64,000 nucleotides of DNA from Streptomyces endocoffeicus. Its GTDB lineage: Bacteria > Actinomycetota > Actinomycetes > Streptomycetales > Streptomycetaceae. The notes beneath the pieces were generated by a model that did not search any database, was not told where the DNA came from, and saw nothing but the letters and a program-made list of their open reading frames with translations. Each line of letters begins with the position of its first letter. The stretch's first letter is position 1. The DNA is taken from contig NZ_JAERRG010000027.1 of NCBI RefSeq assembly GCF_016741935.1, positions 62,001-126,000 on the forward strand, read 5' to 3'. Positions 18,056 through 26,661 of this stretch are shown piece by piece. The position numbers and the translations under genes are program-made.

Positions 18056-18188
18056 TGCCGGGGCATATGCCATGGGGGCATAGAGGGGAACACCTGCGCG
18101 GGGGATGCGGCGTTCCTCACATACCGCCGGTAACACCGCTGTTGGGCGGTTTACGCCGATGCCATTGTCGGTAGGGGCCTCTACTCTT

Positions 18189-18386
18189 ATGGTCATGCGT
18201 CCGACTCCTACTCACCAACCTGCCTTACTGACCACCCAGGCCACCGACCAGGCCAACGAGGCGATACGCGTCTTTCTGCGGGCCCGGGCCGGCCGGGCGC
18301 TGCGGCCTTCGGAGCGGGCCGAGTACAGCCGGTTGCTGAAGGTCTACACACGGGCGTTGCGCGGCGAAGTGGAAAAGGCCGCCTGA
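18189..18386 (+). CDS. Small conserved-looking protein, function unknown
   Basis: 65 residues from ATG 18189, or 63 from ATG 18195 (MRPTPTHQPALL). No ribosome binding site is clear; the AT-rich hexamer-like TACTCTTAT just before the start would fit a leaderless message. The C-terminal half is a predicted amphipathic helix pair rich in Arg/Glu (FLRARAGRALRPSERAEYSRLL). The codon pattern supports coding, and it precedes a penicillin-binding protein gene by 86 bp. I do not recognise a family. Confidence 0.55.
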   Translation: MVMRPTPTHQPALLTTQATDQANEAIRVFLRARAGRALRPSERAEYSRLLKVYTRALRGEVEKAA

Positions 18387-18472
18387 GCGGCACGGGGGCG
18401 ATGCGCGCAACGGCCCGCGCCACCCAACGAAGGTGAAAGCGGCCGACCACAGGTGAAAATCGGGGGGACGCC

Positions 18473-20074
18473 ATGCGGGCGGTGGGGAAGGTCGTCTTAG
18501 GGGCGCTGTCAGTGGGCCTCCTGGGGGTCGCGGGCTACGGCGGATACAACCTCTACACCGGCGTGACAGGCGGCGACACCACCGCGGCCCATGACGGTCC
18601 GGTGACCGGGGACGAGGCGCGGCGGACCGCGCGGGAATTCCTGGACGCGTGGGCGGACGGCAATGACATGCTCGCCGCCGGACTCACCAACGACGCCGAG
18701 TCGGCGATCGGCGCCCTCAGCGGCTATCGCGACGACGGGCATGTGAAGAAGGTGACGGCCACCCCGGGCACGGCGCGGGGCACCACGGTCCCGTTCACCA
18801 TCAAGGCCGACGTGGTCTTCGGCAAGGCCCGGTCCAGCTGGACCTACACATCACGGCTGACCGTGGTGCGCGGCCGGACGACCAAGAAGCCGCTGGTCGA
18901 CTGGAGGACCTCCGTCCTCCACCCCAAGCTGGGCGCCAACGAGTCCGTACGGACGGATCTGGCGGACAATCCGCCGGTCCGGGTGCTGGACCGCGGCGGC
19001 GAGGAGCTGCGGCAGGGCCGCTATCCCTCGCTCGACCCGGTGCTGATCGCGCTGCGCGCGAGATACGGGGCGGACGCGGGCGGCACGGCCCGGGTGGAGG
19101 TCTCGGCGGTCAAGCCCGACGGGACCGCCGGAGCCACGCTCCATGTGGTGACGAAGGGCACCCCGGGCACGCTGCGCACCACCCTGGACGCCGGGGTGCA
19201 GAGGAGCGCGGAGAAGGCGGTGGCCACGCGCGACGGCGCCTCCGTGGTGGCGCTCAAGCCCAGCACCGGGGAGATCCTGGCGGTGGCCAACTCCGACCAG
19301 GCCGAGTTCAACGCCGCGTTGCAGGGGCAGACGGCTCCGGGGTCCACGTTCAAGATAGTCACCGCCGCCACTCTGCTGGAGACGGGCAAGGTCAGCCCGG
19401 GCCGCCCGGTGCCGTGCCCGAAGACGGCGGCGTACGCACAGGGCATGATGTTCCACAACGTCGAGGACAGCGAGAACCCGGCCGCCACCTTCGCCCAGGA
19501 CTTCGCGGCGTCCTGCAACACCGCGTTCGTCTCGCTCGCCGGGGCCGTGCCCGAAGGCGCGTTGGCCCAGGAGGCGCGGACCGTGTTCGGGCTCGGGCTG
19601 AACTGGCGGGTGGGGGTCACCACCTTCGACGGCGAGGTGCCGAACGGAAGCGGCGACGACAAGGCCGCGGCCATGATCGGCCAGGGTACGGTCCAGATGA
19701 ATCCGCTCACGATCGCCTCGGTCGCGGCCACCGCCCAGACGGGCACCTTCAAGCAGCCCGTCCTCGTACCGCGCTCCGTCGACCACCGCGAGATCGCCAC
19801 CAGCGACCGCGGCCTCGGCCCGGCCACCGTCGCGCAGCTGAAGGCCATGATGCGGCTGACCGCGACCAGTGGCACCGCCGCCCGCGCGATGTCCGGGCTC
19901 ACCGGCGACATCGGCGCCAAGACGGGTTCGGCCGAGATCGACGGCCAGCCCAAGACCAACGCCTGGTTCACCGCCTACCGGAACGATGTGGCGGCCGCCG
20001 CCGTGGTCACCGGCGGTGGGCACGGCGGGGATGCCGCCGGACCCGTCGTCCGCGCGGTGCTCACGGCGGGCTGA
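18473..20074 (+). CDS. Class B penicillin-binding protein (peptidoglycan transpeptidase)
   Basis: 533 residues. One N-terminal membrane helix (residues 5-27) anchors it, followed by an NTF2-like/MecA_N domain (about 45-150), a dimerisation segment and the transpeptidase domain. The catalytic motifs are complete: S291-T-F-K294, S347-C-N349 and K483-T-G485. It should cross-link cell-wall peptides outside the membrane. This short architecture is common among the many Streptomyces PBPs; a lineage assignment is not possible from sequence reading. No dedicated partner gene is adjacent. Confidence 0.93.
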   Translation: MRAVGKVVLGALSVGLLGVAGYGGYNLYTGVTGGDTTAAHDGPVTGDEARRTAREFLDAWADGNDMLAAGLTNDAESAIGALSGYRDDGHVKKVTATPGTARGTTVPFTIKADVVFGKARSSWTYTSRLTVVRGRTTKKPLVDWRTSVLHPKLGANESVRTDLADNPPVRVLDRGGEELRQGRYPSLDPVLIALRARYGADAGGTARVEVSAVKPDGTAGATLHVVTKGTPGTLRTTLDAGVQRSAEKAVATRDGASVVALKPSTGEILAVANSDQAEFNAALQGQTAPGSTFKIVTAATLLETGKVSPGRPVPCPKTAAYAQGMMFHNVEDSENPAATFAQDFAASCNTAFVSLAGAVPEGALAQEARTVFGLGLNWRVGVTTFDGEVPNGSGDDKAAAMIGQGTVQMNPLTIASVAATAQTGTFKQPVLVPRSVDHREIATSDRGLGPATVAQLKAMMRLTATSGTAARAMSGLTGDIGAKTGSAEIDGQPKTNAWFTAYRNDVAAAAVVTGGGHGGDAAGPVVRAVLTAG

Positions 20075-20100
20075 GACTCCCCCTCAGCCCTCCCCGACCC

Positions 20101-20144
20101 TCCCTCAGCCCTCCCTCAGCCCTCCCTCAGCTCTCCCTCAGCTC
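20101..20144. repeat. 11-bp tandem repeat between convergent gene ends
   Basis: Four units of TCCCTCAGCCC (last two TCCCTCAGCTC) lie between the PBP stop and the DUF4180 stop and enter the last two codons of the latter. Confidence 0.8.
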
Positions 20145-20500
20145 TTCAGCCGCTCCCGCAGCTCCTCGACATCCGCCAGGAACCACGTCTGCCGTCCCCG
20201 ATTACACTCGCGGACGAAATCCCGCAGCGCCGAACTGTCCTCCGTATGACGGGAGATGTCACCGAGGACCACCAGCCCCATGGCGTATTGCACGAACTTC
20301 TGGATGATGTCCCCGGCCACCCGCGTGCTCAGCCGGAAGAACGCCTCGTCGAACCGCTCGACCGGGATGACGACCCACTGGGCGCCCTGATACCCGGCGT
20401 TGCCGATGAGATCCAGCGCGTCGCGTTCACCGCCGATGGCCTCACCCTCGGCGGCACACATCAGGACGGTGACGCCATGGATCGTCTGCAGATCGCTCAT
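20138..20500 (-). CDS. DUF4180 domain protein
   Basis: 120 residues from ATG 20500 (MSDLQTIHGVTVLMC). The sequence matches the DUF4180 family across its length: GERDALDLIGNAGYQGAQWV, VIPVERFDEAFFRLSTRVAG and a C-terminal FLADVEELRERL. The function of the family is not established. It is convergent with the PBP gene. An in-frame upstream extension exists but lacks family similarity. Confidence 0.85.
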   Translation of the reverse strand: MSDLQTIHGVTVLMCAAEGEAIGGERDALDLIGNAGYQGAQWVVIPVERFDEAFFRLSTRVAGDIIQKFVQYAMGLVVLGDISRHTEDSSALRDFVRECNRGRQTWFLADVEELRERLKS

Positions 20501-21010
20501 GGCCCCAAGGCTATGGGCGCACCCGGGCGCGGTCGACGGCATTACGGCGTCCCGTCCCCCGCCGATGCCCTCCCCGAACCCGTTCCGGGCCCTCCTCAAC
20601 TGCCCCTACGTGCGCGGTGTCGCTCGTCGACGTTGGCGGAGGCGCGAGCCTCAAGGGCGCGACCGTGCGAGGCTCAGGGCACATGGAGTTGGCCCTGAGC
20701 CTCGCGCGAGAAGCGGGAATCCTGTTCGAGTCGCATCCTCATGTCCCGGCACGCCGCGCGAAGCGAAACCGTGTTTGGGGAGACCAACGCGTCCACTCGC
20801 AGCGGTGCCGCATGGACATCAGCCCGGACGGTCACCGGAGGTGCACGCCGTGTAACGGCGTTGCAGCTGGAGTACTAGGATGCCGTTTTTGCTCGCTGCG
20901 CGCCGCGACGCTTGCCGAGTTGGGAGCCCAGCCCAGATCGATGTGTTCGCCGCCGTAGCCGCCATGCGCCGCGCGCGGGAGACGGAACGCACGATCCGGA
21001 CGGGACAGTC
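20501..21010. other. Gene-poor interval with a long hairpin
   Basis: No convincing gene is seen in these 510 bp; GC content and codon pattern look less Streptomyces-like than the flanks. An open frame at 20684-20958 encodes a Cys-containing peptide (CTPCNG, CRFCS) but has no ribosome binding site and poor third-position GC. A strong hairpin lies at 20664-20708. The interval may be gene debris. Confidence 0.5.
20664..20708. other. 17-bp stem inverted repeat
   Basis: GCGAGGCTCAGGGC (20667-20680) pairs perfectly with GCCCTGAGCCTCGC (20692-20705) around an 11-base loop. The stem extends outward through a T-G wobble and two more pairs. It is not next to any gene end, so a terminator role is not obvious; a protein-binding or recombination site is possible. 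Confidence 0.6.
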
Positions 21011-21364
21011 ATGATGGCCGACACCCCCGAGGTCGCGTTCGCTCTCGTCCTTGAACATGGGATGGACTGCCCTACCTGCCGCACCAGCGACCGCCTTTGC
21101 GACATCGGTCAGGAGCTGCTGCGCATCCACAACGCCAACCGTTCCGATGCGGCCGCCCCGCACACGGGAGCGCCCGGGCGCTGCGACTGCTGCGGCAGAA
21201 ATCAGGAACTCTCGACGGTCCACGAGTCCACCCCGACCGGGCCCGAACGGACGCGCTACGTCTGCCCAGGATGCGCGCCCCGGCCCCCAGGCCGGGATCA
21301 CGCTCCGGAGGGCGTCTCCGCCGGGCGGCCGGCGGCTCGGCGCGAGCGACAGCGCACCGAATAA
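21011..21364 (+). CDS. Small Cys-rich putative zinc-binding protein
   Basis: 117 residues from ATG 21011 (or 116 from ATG 21014). It carries three paired-cysteine motifs: CPTC near residue 19, CDCC near 58 and CPGC near 93, suggesting one or two zinc-ribbon folds. The segment SDRLCDIGQELLRIHNANRS resembles short conserved Streptomyces proteins I recall but cannot name. A hairpin terminator 19 bp after its stop supports it as a real transcription unit. It has no strong ribosome binding site. Confidence 0.5.
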   Translation: MMADTPEVAFALVLEHGMDCPTCRTSDRLCDIGQELLRIHNANRSDAAAPHTGAPGRCDCCGRNQELSTVHESTPTGPERTRYVCPGCAPRPPGRDHAPEGVSAGRPAARRERQRTE

Positions 21365-21383
21365 CAGCCCACCGAACGGAACG

Positions 21384-21418
21384 CCCCCGGGACGCGCACG
21401 GAAATCGCGTCCCGGGGG
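21384..21418 (+). terminator. Hairpin terminator after the Cys-rich gene
   Basis: CCCCCGGGACGCG (21384-21396) pairs perfectly with CGCGTCCCGGGGG (21406-21418) across a 9-base AT-rich loop. Confidence 0.8.
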
Positions 21419-21537
21419 TCTCGTGGGAATAGCTACGCCATCGGCGTGAACCAGACTTCTCTGGCACTCTGGCCTTGCGGTCGGCGCCCTTGCCGCGCGC
21501 AGTTGGCCGTTGGCCTTCTTGTCCATCCGCACCTGTT

Positions 21538-21639
21538 TCTTCTGCAACGGCCGTATCGATCCTGCCACTTGTCCTGGTCTTCGTGTTCCTCCAGCGCTGG
21601 CTGGTGCAAGGTGTGGCACAGACCGGTATCAAGGGCTGA
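21538..21639 (+). pseudogene. 3' remnant of a carbohydrate ABC permease (MalG type)
   Basis: The frame ending at TGA 21637-21639 encodes the pieces SATAVSILPLVLVFVF and LQRWLVQGVAQTGIKG. This is the characteristic last membrane helix and C-terminus of CUT1 sugar permeases, which often end in QRxxVxGxxxxxxKG. No start and no upstream permease sequence remain; similarity stops within about 35 codons. It sits 13 bp before lacZ, the usual place for a permease in a beta-galactoside operon, so it looks like what is left after a deletion. Confidence 0.6.
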
Positions 21640-21652
21640 CCGAGGAGAGTCG

Positions 21653-24574
21653 ATGAGCTCCACGCAGCACACGCCACTGCCCTACTACGAGGACGTCTCC
21701 CCCGGCGCGGGAGCGCTGCCGCCCCGCCCCTGGACCCCATCCTCCGACGCCGCGCGGCTGAGCCTGAACGGGACGTGGTCGTTCCGGCTGTCGCCGACCG
21801 CCACCGCCGAGGACGACTCCTTCGCCCGCCCCGGCTACGACGCCCGCGGCTGGGACGAGCTCCCGGTGCCCGCCCACTGGGTGCTGCACGGCCACGGGGC
21901 GCCGATCTACACCAATGTGCGCTACCCCTTCCCGGTGGACCCGCCGCGGGTGCCCGACGAGAACCCGACCGGCGACCATCTGCGCGTCTTCGACCTCCCC
22001 GGCGACTGGCCGGAGGGCGGGGACGCGGTCCTGCGCTTCGAGGGCGTCGAGTCCTGCGCCCGGGTCTGGCTCAACGGCGAGGAGCTGGGCACCTTCAAGG
22101 GCAGCCGGCTGCCGCACGAGTTCGCGGTCGGGGGCCTGCTCCAGCCGTCGGGCAACGTGCTGGCCGTACGCGTCCACCAGTGGTCCTCCGGAACCTATCT
22201 CGAGGACCAGGACCAGTGGTGGCTGCCCGGTATCTTCCGTGAGGTGACGCTCGAGCACCGTCCCGAGGGCGCGCTCGACGACTACTTCGTCCACGCCTCG
22301 TACGACCACACCACCGGCGAGGGCACGCTGCGGATCGACTCCGACCCCGGCGGCCGGGTCACCGTCCCCGAGCTGGGTCTCGACCTGGCCACCGGGGAGA
22401 GCGCCACCGTCCCCGTCGAGCCGTGGACGGCGGAGACGCCCCGGCTGTACGAGGCGCGGCTGACCACCGTGGGCGAGAGCGTCTCGCTGCGGGTGGGCTT
22501 CCGTACCGTGGTGGTCGAGGACGGGCTGCTCAAGGTCAACGGCCGGCGGGTGCTCTTCCGCGGCGTCAACCGGCATGAATTCCACCCTGAGAACGGGCGG
22601 GCGGTGGACCTCGCGACCATGCGCCGCGATCTGGTGCTGATGAAGCGGCACAACATCAACGCCGTGCGCACCAGCCACTATCCGCCGCATCCGGCCTTCC
22701 TCGGGCTCTGCGACGAGCTGGGGCTGTGGGTCATCGACGAATGCGATCTGGAGACCCACGGCTTCGTCGACCTGGACTGGCGGAACAACCCGGTGGACGA
22801 CGACCGCTGGACCCCGGCGCTGCTCGACCGCGCCGAGCGGATGGTCGAGCGGGACAAGAACCACCCGTCCATCGTGATGTGGTCGCTGGGCAACGAATGC
22901 GGCACCGGGCGCGGGCTGTCCGCCATGGCGGACTGGATCCGGGAGCGCGACCCGTCCCGGGTGATCCACTACGAGGGCGACCTGTCCTGCGCCGACACGG
23001 ACATCTACTCGCGGATGTACGCGCGGCACGAGGAGGTCGACCAGATCGGCCGGCGCGCCGAGCCGCCGTGGGGCGATCCGGAGCTGGACGCGAAGCGCCG
23101 GGCGCTGCCGTTCATCGAGTGCGAGTACGCGCACGCCATGGGCAACGGTCCCGGCGGGCTGAGCGAGTACCAGCGGCTGTTCCAGGAGCATGAGCGCTGC
23201 CAGGGCGGTTTCGTCTGGGAGTGGATCGACCACGGCTTCACCCGGCGCGCCCCCGACGGCCGCTTCTACCACGTGTACGGCGGCGACTTCGGCGAGGAGC
23301 TGCACGACGGGAACTTCGTATGCGACGGGCTGGTCTTCCCCGACCGCACCCCCTCCCCCGGCCTGATCGAGTACAAGAAGGTCATCGAGCCGGTGCGGAT
23401 CGAGGGCGACGGGGCCGACGGCACGGTCCGGATCACCAACGGCCATGACTTCGCCGATCTGTCCCATCTCGTCTTCTCCTGGACCTATGAGGCCGAGGGC
23501 GAGGCGATCGGCTCGGGTGAGCTGGCGGTACCGCCGCTGCCCCCGGGCGAGTCCGCCGTTCTGAAGCTCCCGGCGCCGCCCGACGCCGACGCCGGAGCGG
23601 AGACGTGGTGGACGGCCGAGGCGCGGCTCGCGGCCGCGACGGCGTGGGCCGAGGCGGGCCATCCGGTGGCCTGGGCCCAGCTCCCCGCCGCCACCCGGGC
23701 CCGCACCCCCGCCTCGGGAGTGGCGCCGCGCCGCGACGGCGGCCGGATCGTGCTCGGCCCCGGCGTCTTCGACGCGGCCACCGGCGCCCTGACCTCGCTC
23801 GGCGGGCTCCCCCTCACCGAACCGCCCCGGCTGGACATCTGGCGCGCCCCCACCGACAACGACAACGGCGCGTCCTGGCAGCCGGACGAGCGCTGGGGCC
23901 TGATCTGGCGCCGGTTCGGACTGCACCGGACGCGGCACCGGACCGACGCGGTGGAGACGACCTCGGACGGTGCGCTGACCGTCCGTACCCGCGTCGCGCC
24001 CGCCGCCGTGGACATCGGCCTGGAGACGGTCTACCGCTGGACCGCCGACGGGGACGGACGGCTGAGCCTCGCGGTCTCCGTCACCCCGCTCGGCGAGTGG
24101 ACCTTCCCGCTGCCGCGCCTGGGCCTGCGGCTCGGGGTCCCGGCCGCGCTGGGCGACGCCGAGTGGTTCGGCGGCGGCCCCGGCGAGGCGTACCCGGACA
24201 CCCGCGCCGCCGCGCGCGTGGGGCGGTGGGCGATGTCGGTGGACGAGCTCCAGACGCCGTACGTCCGTCCGCAGGAGAACGGCGCCCGGATCGACGTCCG
24301 CTGGGTGCGGCTGACCGCGCCCGACGGATCGGGGGTGCGGATCGAGGGCGAGCCGGCCTTCTGGTTCACCGCGCGCCGCTGGACCACCGAGCAGCTCGAC
24401 GCGGCCGAGCACACACCGGATCTCGAGCCGTCGAACGAGACGGTGTGGGTGAACCTGGACCACGGACAGCAGGGCATCGGCAGCCAGTCCTGCGGCCCGG
24501 GGGTGCTGGACGAGCACCGCCTGGACGCGGCCCCCGCCGAGTTCTCGTTCACCTTCTCGCGGTTGAGCGGTTGA
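21653..24574 (+). CDS. lacZ: Beta-galactosidase, GH2 (LacZ type)
   Basis: 973 residues from ATG 21653 after GAGGAG; no signal peptide, so it is cytoplasmic. Domains: sugar-binding jelly roll (about 40-220), Ig-like domain, TIM barrel (about 320-610), second Ig domain and the small-chain domain (about 715 onward, DIWRAPTDNDNG). The acid/base Glu415 lies in WSLGNECGTG and the nucleophile Glu489 in PFIECEYAHAMGNG. It hydrolyses terminal beta-galactosides such as lactose or galactan oligosaccharides. Next to a rhamnogalacturonan esterase, galactan side chains of pectin are plausible substrates. The last codons and the stop lie inside an 8-bp tandem repeat. Confidence 0.95.
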   Translation: MSSTQHTPLPYYEDVSPGAGALPPRPWTPSSDAARLSLNGTWSFRLSPTATAEDDSFARPGYDARGWDELPVPAHWVLHGHGAPIYTNVRYPFPVDPPRVPDENPTGDHLRVFDLPGDWPEGGDAVLRFEGVESCARVWLNGEELGTFKGSRLPHEFAVGGLLQPSGNVLAVRVHQWSSGTYLEDQDQWWLPGIFREVTLEHRPEGALDDYFVHASYDHTTGEGTLRIDSDPGGRVTVPELGLDLATGESATVPVEPWTAETPRLYEARLTTVGESVSLRVGFRTVVVEDGLLKVNGRRVLFRGVNRHEFHPENGRAVDLATMRRDLVLMKRHNINAVRTSHYPPHPAFLGLCDELGLWVIDECDLETHGFVDLDWRNNPVDDDRWTPALLDRAERMVERDKNHPSIVMWSLGNECGTGRGLSAMADWIRERDPSRVIHYEGDLSCADTDIYSRMYARHEEVDQIGRRAEPPWGDPELDAKRRALPFIECEYAHAMGNGPGGLSEYQRLFQEHERCQGGFVWEWIDHGFTRRAPDGRFYHVYGGDFGEELHDGNFVCDGLVFPDRTPSPGLIEYKKVIEPVRIEGDGADGTVRITNGHDFADLSHLVFSWTYEAEGEAIGSGELAVPPLPPGESAVLKLPAPPDADAGAETWWTAEARLAAATAWAEAGHPVAWAQLPAATRARTPASGVAPRRDGGRIVLGPGVFDAATGALTSLGGLPLTEPPRLDIWRAPTDNDNGASWQPDERWGLIWRRFGLHRTRHRTDAVETTSDGALTVRTRVAPAAVDIGLETVYRWTADGDGRLSLAVSVTPLGEWTFPLPRLGLRLGVPAALGDAEWFGGGPGEAYPDTRAAARVGRWAMSVDELQTPYVRPQENGARIDVRWVRLTAPDGSGVRIEGEPAFWFTARRWTTEQLDAAEHTPDLEPSNETVWVNLDHGQQGIGSQSCGPGVLDEHRLDAAPAEFSFTFSRLSG

Positions 24575-24608
24575 GCGGTTGAGCGGTTGAGCGGTTGAGC
24601 GGTTGAGC
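24561..24608. repeat. 8-bp tandem repeat spanning the lacZ stop codon
   Basis: Six perfect copies of GGTTGAGC. The lacZ stop TGA falls in the second copy. The period is not a multiple of three, but with two or more copies the first stop stays the same, so copy number would alter the 3' untranslated region only. Confidence 0.9.
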
Positions 24609-24619
24609 TGACGGTCGTA

Positions 24620-24656
24620 CGGTCCGGGGCCGGTCCTGGCGACCGGCCCCGGACCG
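24620..24656. terminator. Bidirectional hairpin terminator
   Basis: CGGTCCGGGGCCGGT pairs perfectly with ACCGGCCCCGGACCG around a 7-base loop. It lies between the convergent lacZ and DUF2264 genes, 7 bp from the latter's stop, and can serve both. Confidence 0.9.
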
Positions 24657-24663
24657 TCGTTTG

Positions 24664-26661
24664 CTACTCCACCCGCACCGCGCCCGATGGTCCGAACCGC
24701 GCCCGCCGCACCTCGCCGTCCCACCAGGTGACCGTCACCAGATGGGTCCCGTCGCCCGCCGGGCCCGCCGCCGCGCGGACCAGGTCGGCCAGCGGGGGCG
24801 CGGCGGCGTCGGCCGTGAGGCGGGCGAGGCAGAGGAAGAGGTCGCCCCCGGCACGGCCCGTCGTCTCACCGGCCAGCGCGGGTGAGACGGCGCGCCGGGC
24901 GAAGGCCGTGGCGGCGGCGGGCAGGGCGCCGTCCTTCATCAGGCCGTGGAGCGGCAGCAGTTCGGACCGTGGCCCCTCCTCCGCCACCGGGGGATCCGCG
25001 ACCGCCCAGCCGGTCTGGCGGACGGCCCGGCCCGGCGCGGCGCCGGTCACCAGGTGGATCCGGACCTCCACGGCGCCGCGCACCAGCACCAGCGAGGTGA
25101 CGCACACCTCCTCGCCCTCCTCCGGCTCCTCCCCCACCAGTCGCGCCCGATGGCGCGAGGCGGCCCAGCCGTCGCCCGCGCCCAGCGGCTCCAGCGCGGT
25201 GCGCAGGGAGATCCGGCCGCCGTGGACCAGGCCGAAGTGGTTGTCGGGGGCGACGCCGTACGGGAAGGGGCCGGTGGCCGTGGAGTAGGCGAGGCGGGCG
25301 TAGTGGGGGTCGTCCTGGTCGGGGTCGCCGGGCGGCGGGAGGTGTTCGCTGCCGTGGTTGTGGAGCCGGACCAGACCGTCGCCCGCGGTGGACTGGAGCA
25401 GCCAGTTGGGGCCGGGGACGGCGCGCGTCACGTCCGCGCGCTCGGCGGGCCCCGGCTCCTCGCGCGCCGTCCAGACCTCGTGGTCGGCCGGGAGCAGCAG
25501 CCCCAGGAAGCCCTTGGCGGCCCAGTACGGGGAGGCGGGGCCGGAGTACGGCTGGAGGACGCCGTCGTACGGGCCGTACCAGCCGAGCGAGAGCAGCCCC
25601 CGGTCCGTGGTCGCGCCCCGGTCGAGGAAGTGGCGCAGGGCACCGGAGGCGAGGCGGCGGGTGGTTCCGGGGTCAAGCGGGGTGTGGCCGGTGAGGGCGC
25701 CCAGCCAGAGGGGCGCGGCGGCGGCGAAGCGGTACGTCAGGGAGCGGCCCTGGTGCAGCGGGGCGCCGTCGGCGCCGAAGAGGTGGGCGTAGTCGGCGAG
25801 ATGGGTGGCCAGCCGGCGCCCGTAGCGGGTGAGCCGCTCGTCGTCCTGGGACAGCCATGCCTCGAGCGCCGGATACAGGTGCAGGGCCCAGCCGTTGTAG
25901 TAGTCGAAGGCGCGGCCCGCGCCGTCGCTGTACCAGCCGTCGCCGGTGTACCAGGGCTCGATCCGCGCCAACCCGCGCGCCACGGCGGCGCGGGCGGCCT
26001 CCGGCTCGATGCCCGCCTCGGCGAGGAAGCCGCCGACGGCGACGGGGAACAGCTCCCAGTTGCTGGGTACGGGTTCGGCGGTGAGCGCGTCCACCAGCCA
26101 GGCTCCCACCCGCTCCCGGACGCCGTCGTCGAGCCGGTCCCACAGCCAGGGGCGGGTGAGCCGCAGCCCGAGGGCGATGGAGGCGGACTCGACCAGCGGC
26201 TGGCCGCGGTCGGTGATCCGGGGCCAGTCCTCGGATCCGTCGCCGCCGGGGTGTGCGGTGCTGGGGCGTGCGGTGCCGGGGCGTACGGTGCCGAGGTGTG
26301 CGGTGCCGGTGGCGAGCCCGTCCGCGTACCGCTCCAGCAGCCCGCCGGGATCGGCGCCGCGCGCGCCCGCGATGCGGAAGGCGGCCAGCAGAAACGTCCG
26401 GGCGAAGCCTTCGAGGCCGTCGGAGCGGGGGCCCGACCAGCTCGGCCGGTCGCCCGGGAGCGGGTAGAGCGCGCCGCCGGGGGTCGCGTACGGGGCGACG
26501 GCGGCGAGCAGGCCGTCGGCGGCGGCCTCCCAGTGGGCACGGGTCCAGCCGGTGCGGGGGCTGATGTCGCGGTCCTCCGGGGGCAGCGCGAGGTGCCGTG
26601 CGAGGCTTGGCGTGCGGTGCGGCGTGCGGTGCGGTGTGAGGCGCGGTGCGAGGCCGGTCAT
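24664..26661 (-). CDS. DUF2264 domain protein, putative glycan-degrading enzyme
   Basis: 665 residues; ATG 26661 overlaps the esterase stop (ATGA). The Trp/Tyr-rich sequence matches DUF2264 proteins: RTGWTRAHWEAAADGLL near residue 35, GDGWYSDGAGRAFDYYNGWA near 245 and LGWYGPYDGVLQPYSGPAS near 360. The fold is expected to be an (alpha/alpha)6 barrel; from memory some relatives have been placed in a beta-glucuronidase family (GH154), which is not certain. No signal peptide is evident. Coupling to a rhamnogalacturonan-type esterase suggests a part in pectin breakdown. The His/Thr/Arg repeat at the N-terminus (PHRTPHRTP) and a TAHLGTVRPGTARPSTAHP repeat near 130 are low-complexity additions. Confidence 0.8.
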   Translation of the reverse strand: MTGLAPRLTPHRTPHRTPSLARHLALPPEDRDISPRTGWTRAHWEAAADGLLAAVAPYATPGGALYPLPGDRPSWSGPRSDGLEGFARTFLLAAFRIAGARGADPGGLLERYADGLATGTAHLGTVRPGTARPSTAHPGGDGSEDWPRITDRGQPLVESASIALGLRLTRPWLWDRLDDGVRERVGAWLVDALTAEPVPSNWELFPVAVGGFLAEAGIEPEAARAAVARGLARIEPWYTGDGWYSDGAGRAFDYYNGWALHLYPALEAWLSQDDERLTRYGRRLATHLADYAHLFGADGAPLHQGRSLTYRFAAAAPLWLGALTGHTPLDPGTTRRLASGALRHFLDRGATTDRGLLSLGWYGPYDGVLQPYSGPASPYWAAKGFLGLLLPADHEVWTAREEPGPAERADVTRAVPGPNWLLQSTAGDGLVRLHNHGSEHLPPPGDPDQDDPHYARLAYSTATGPFPYGVAPDNHFGLVHGGRISLRTALEPLGAGDGWAASRHRARLVGEEPEEGEEVCVTSLVLVRGAVEVRIHLVTGAAPGRAVRQTGWAVADPPVAEEGPRSELLPLHGLMKDGALPAAATAFARRAVSPALAGETTGRAGGDLFLCLARLTADAAAPPLADLVRAAAGPAGDGTHLVTVTWWDGEVRRARFGPSGAVRVE

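Noticed and set aside
20684..20958. Cys-containing open frame in the gene-poor gap
   Set aside because: No ribosome binding site, poor third-position GC and it includes one arm of the hairpin; kept only as part of the gap description.
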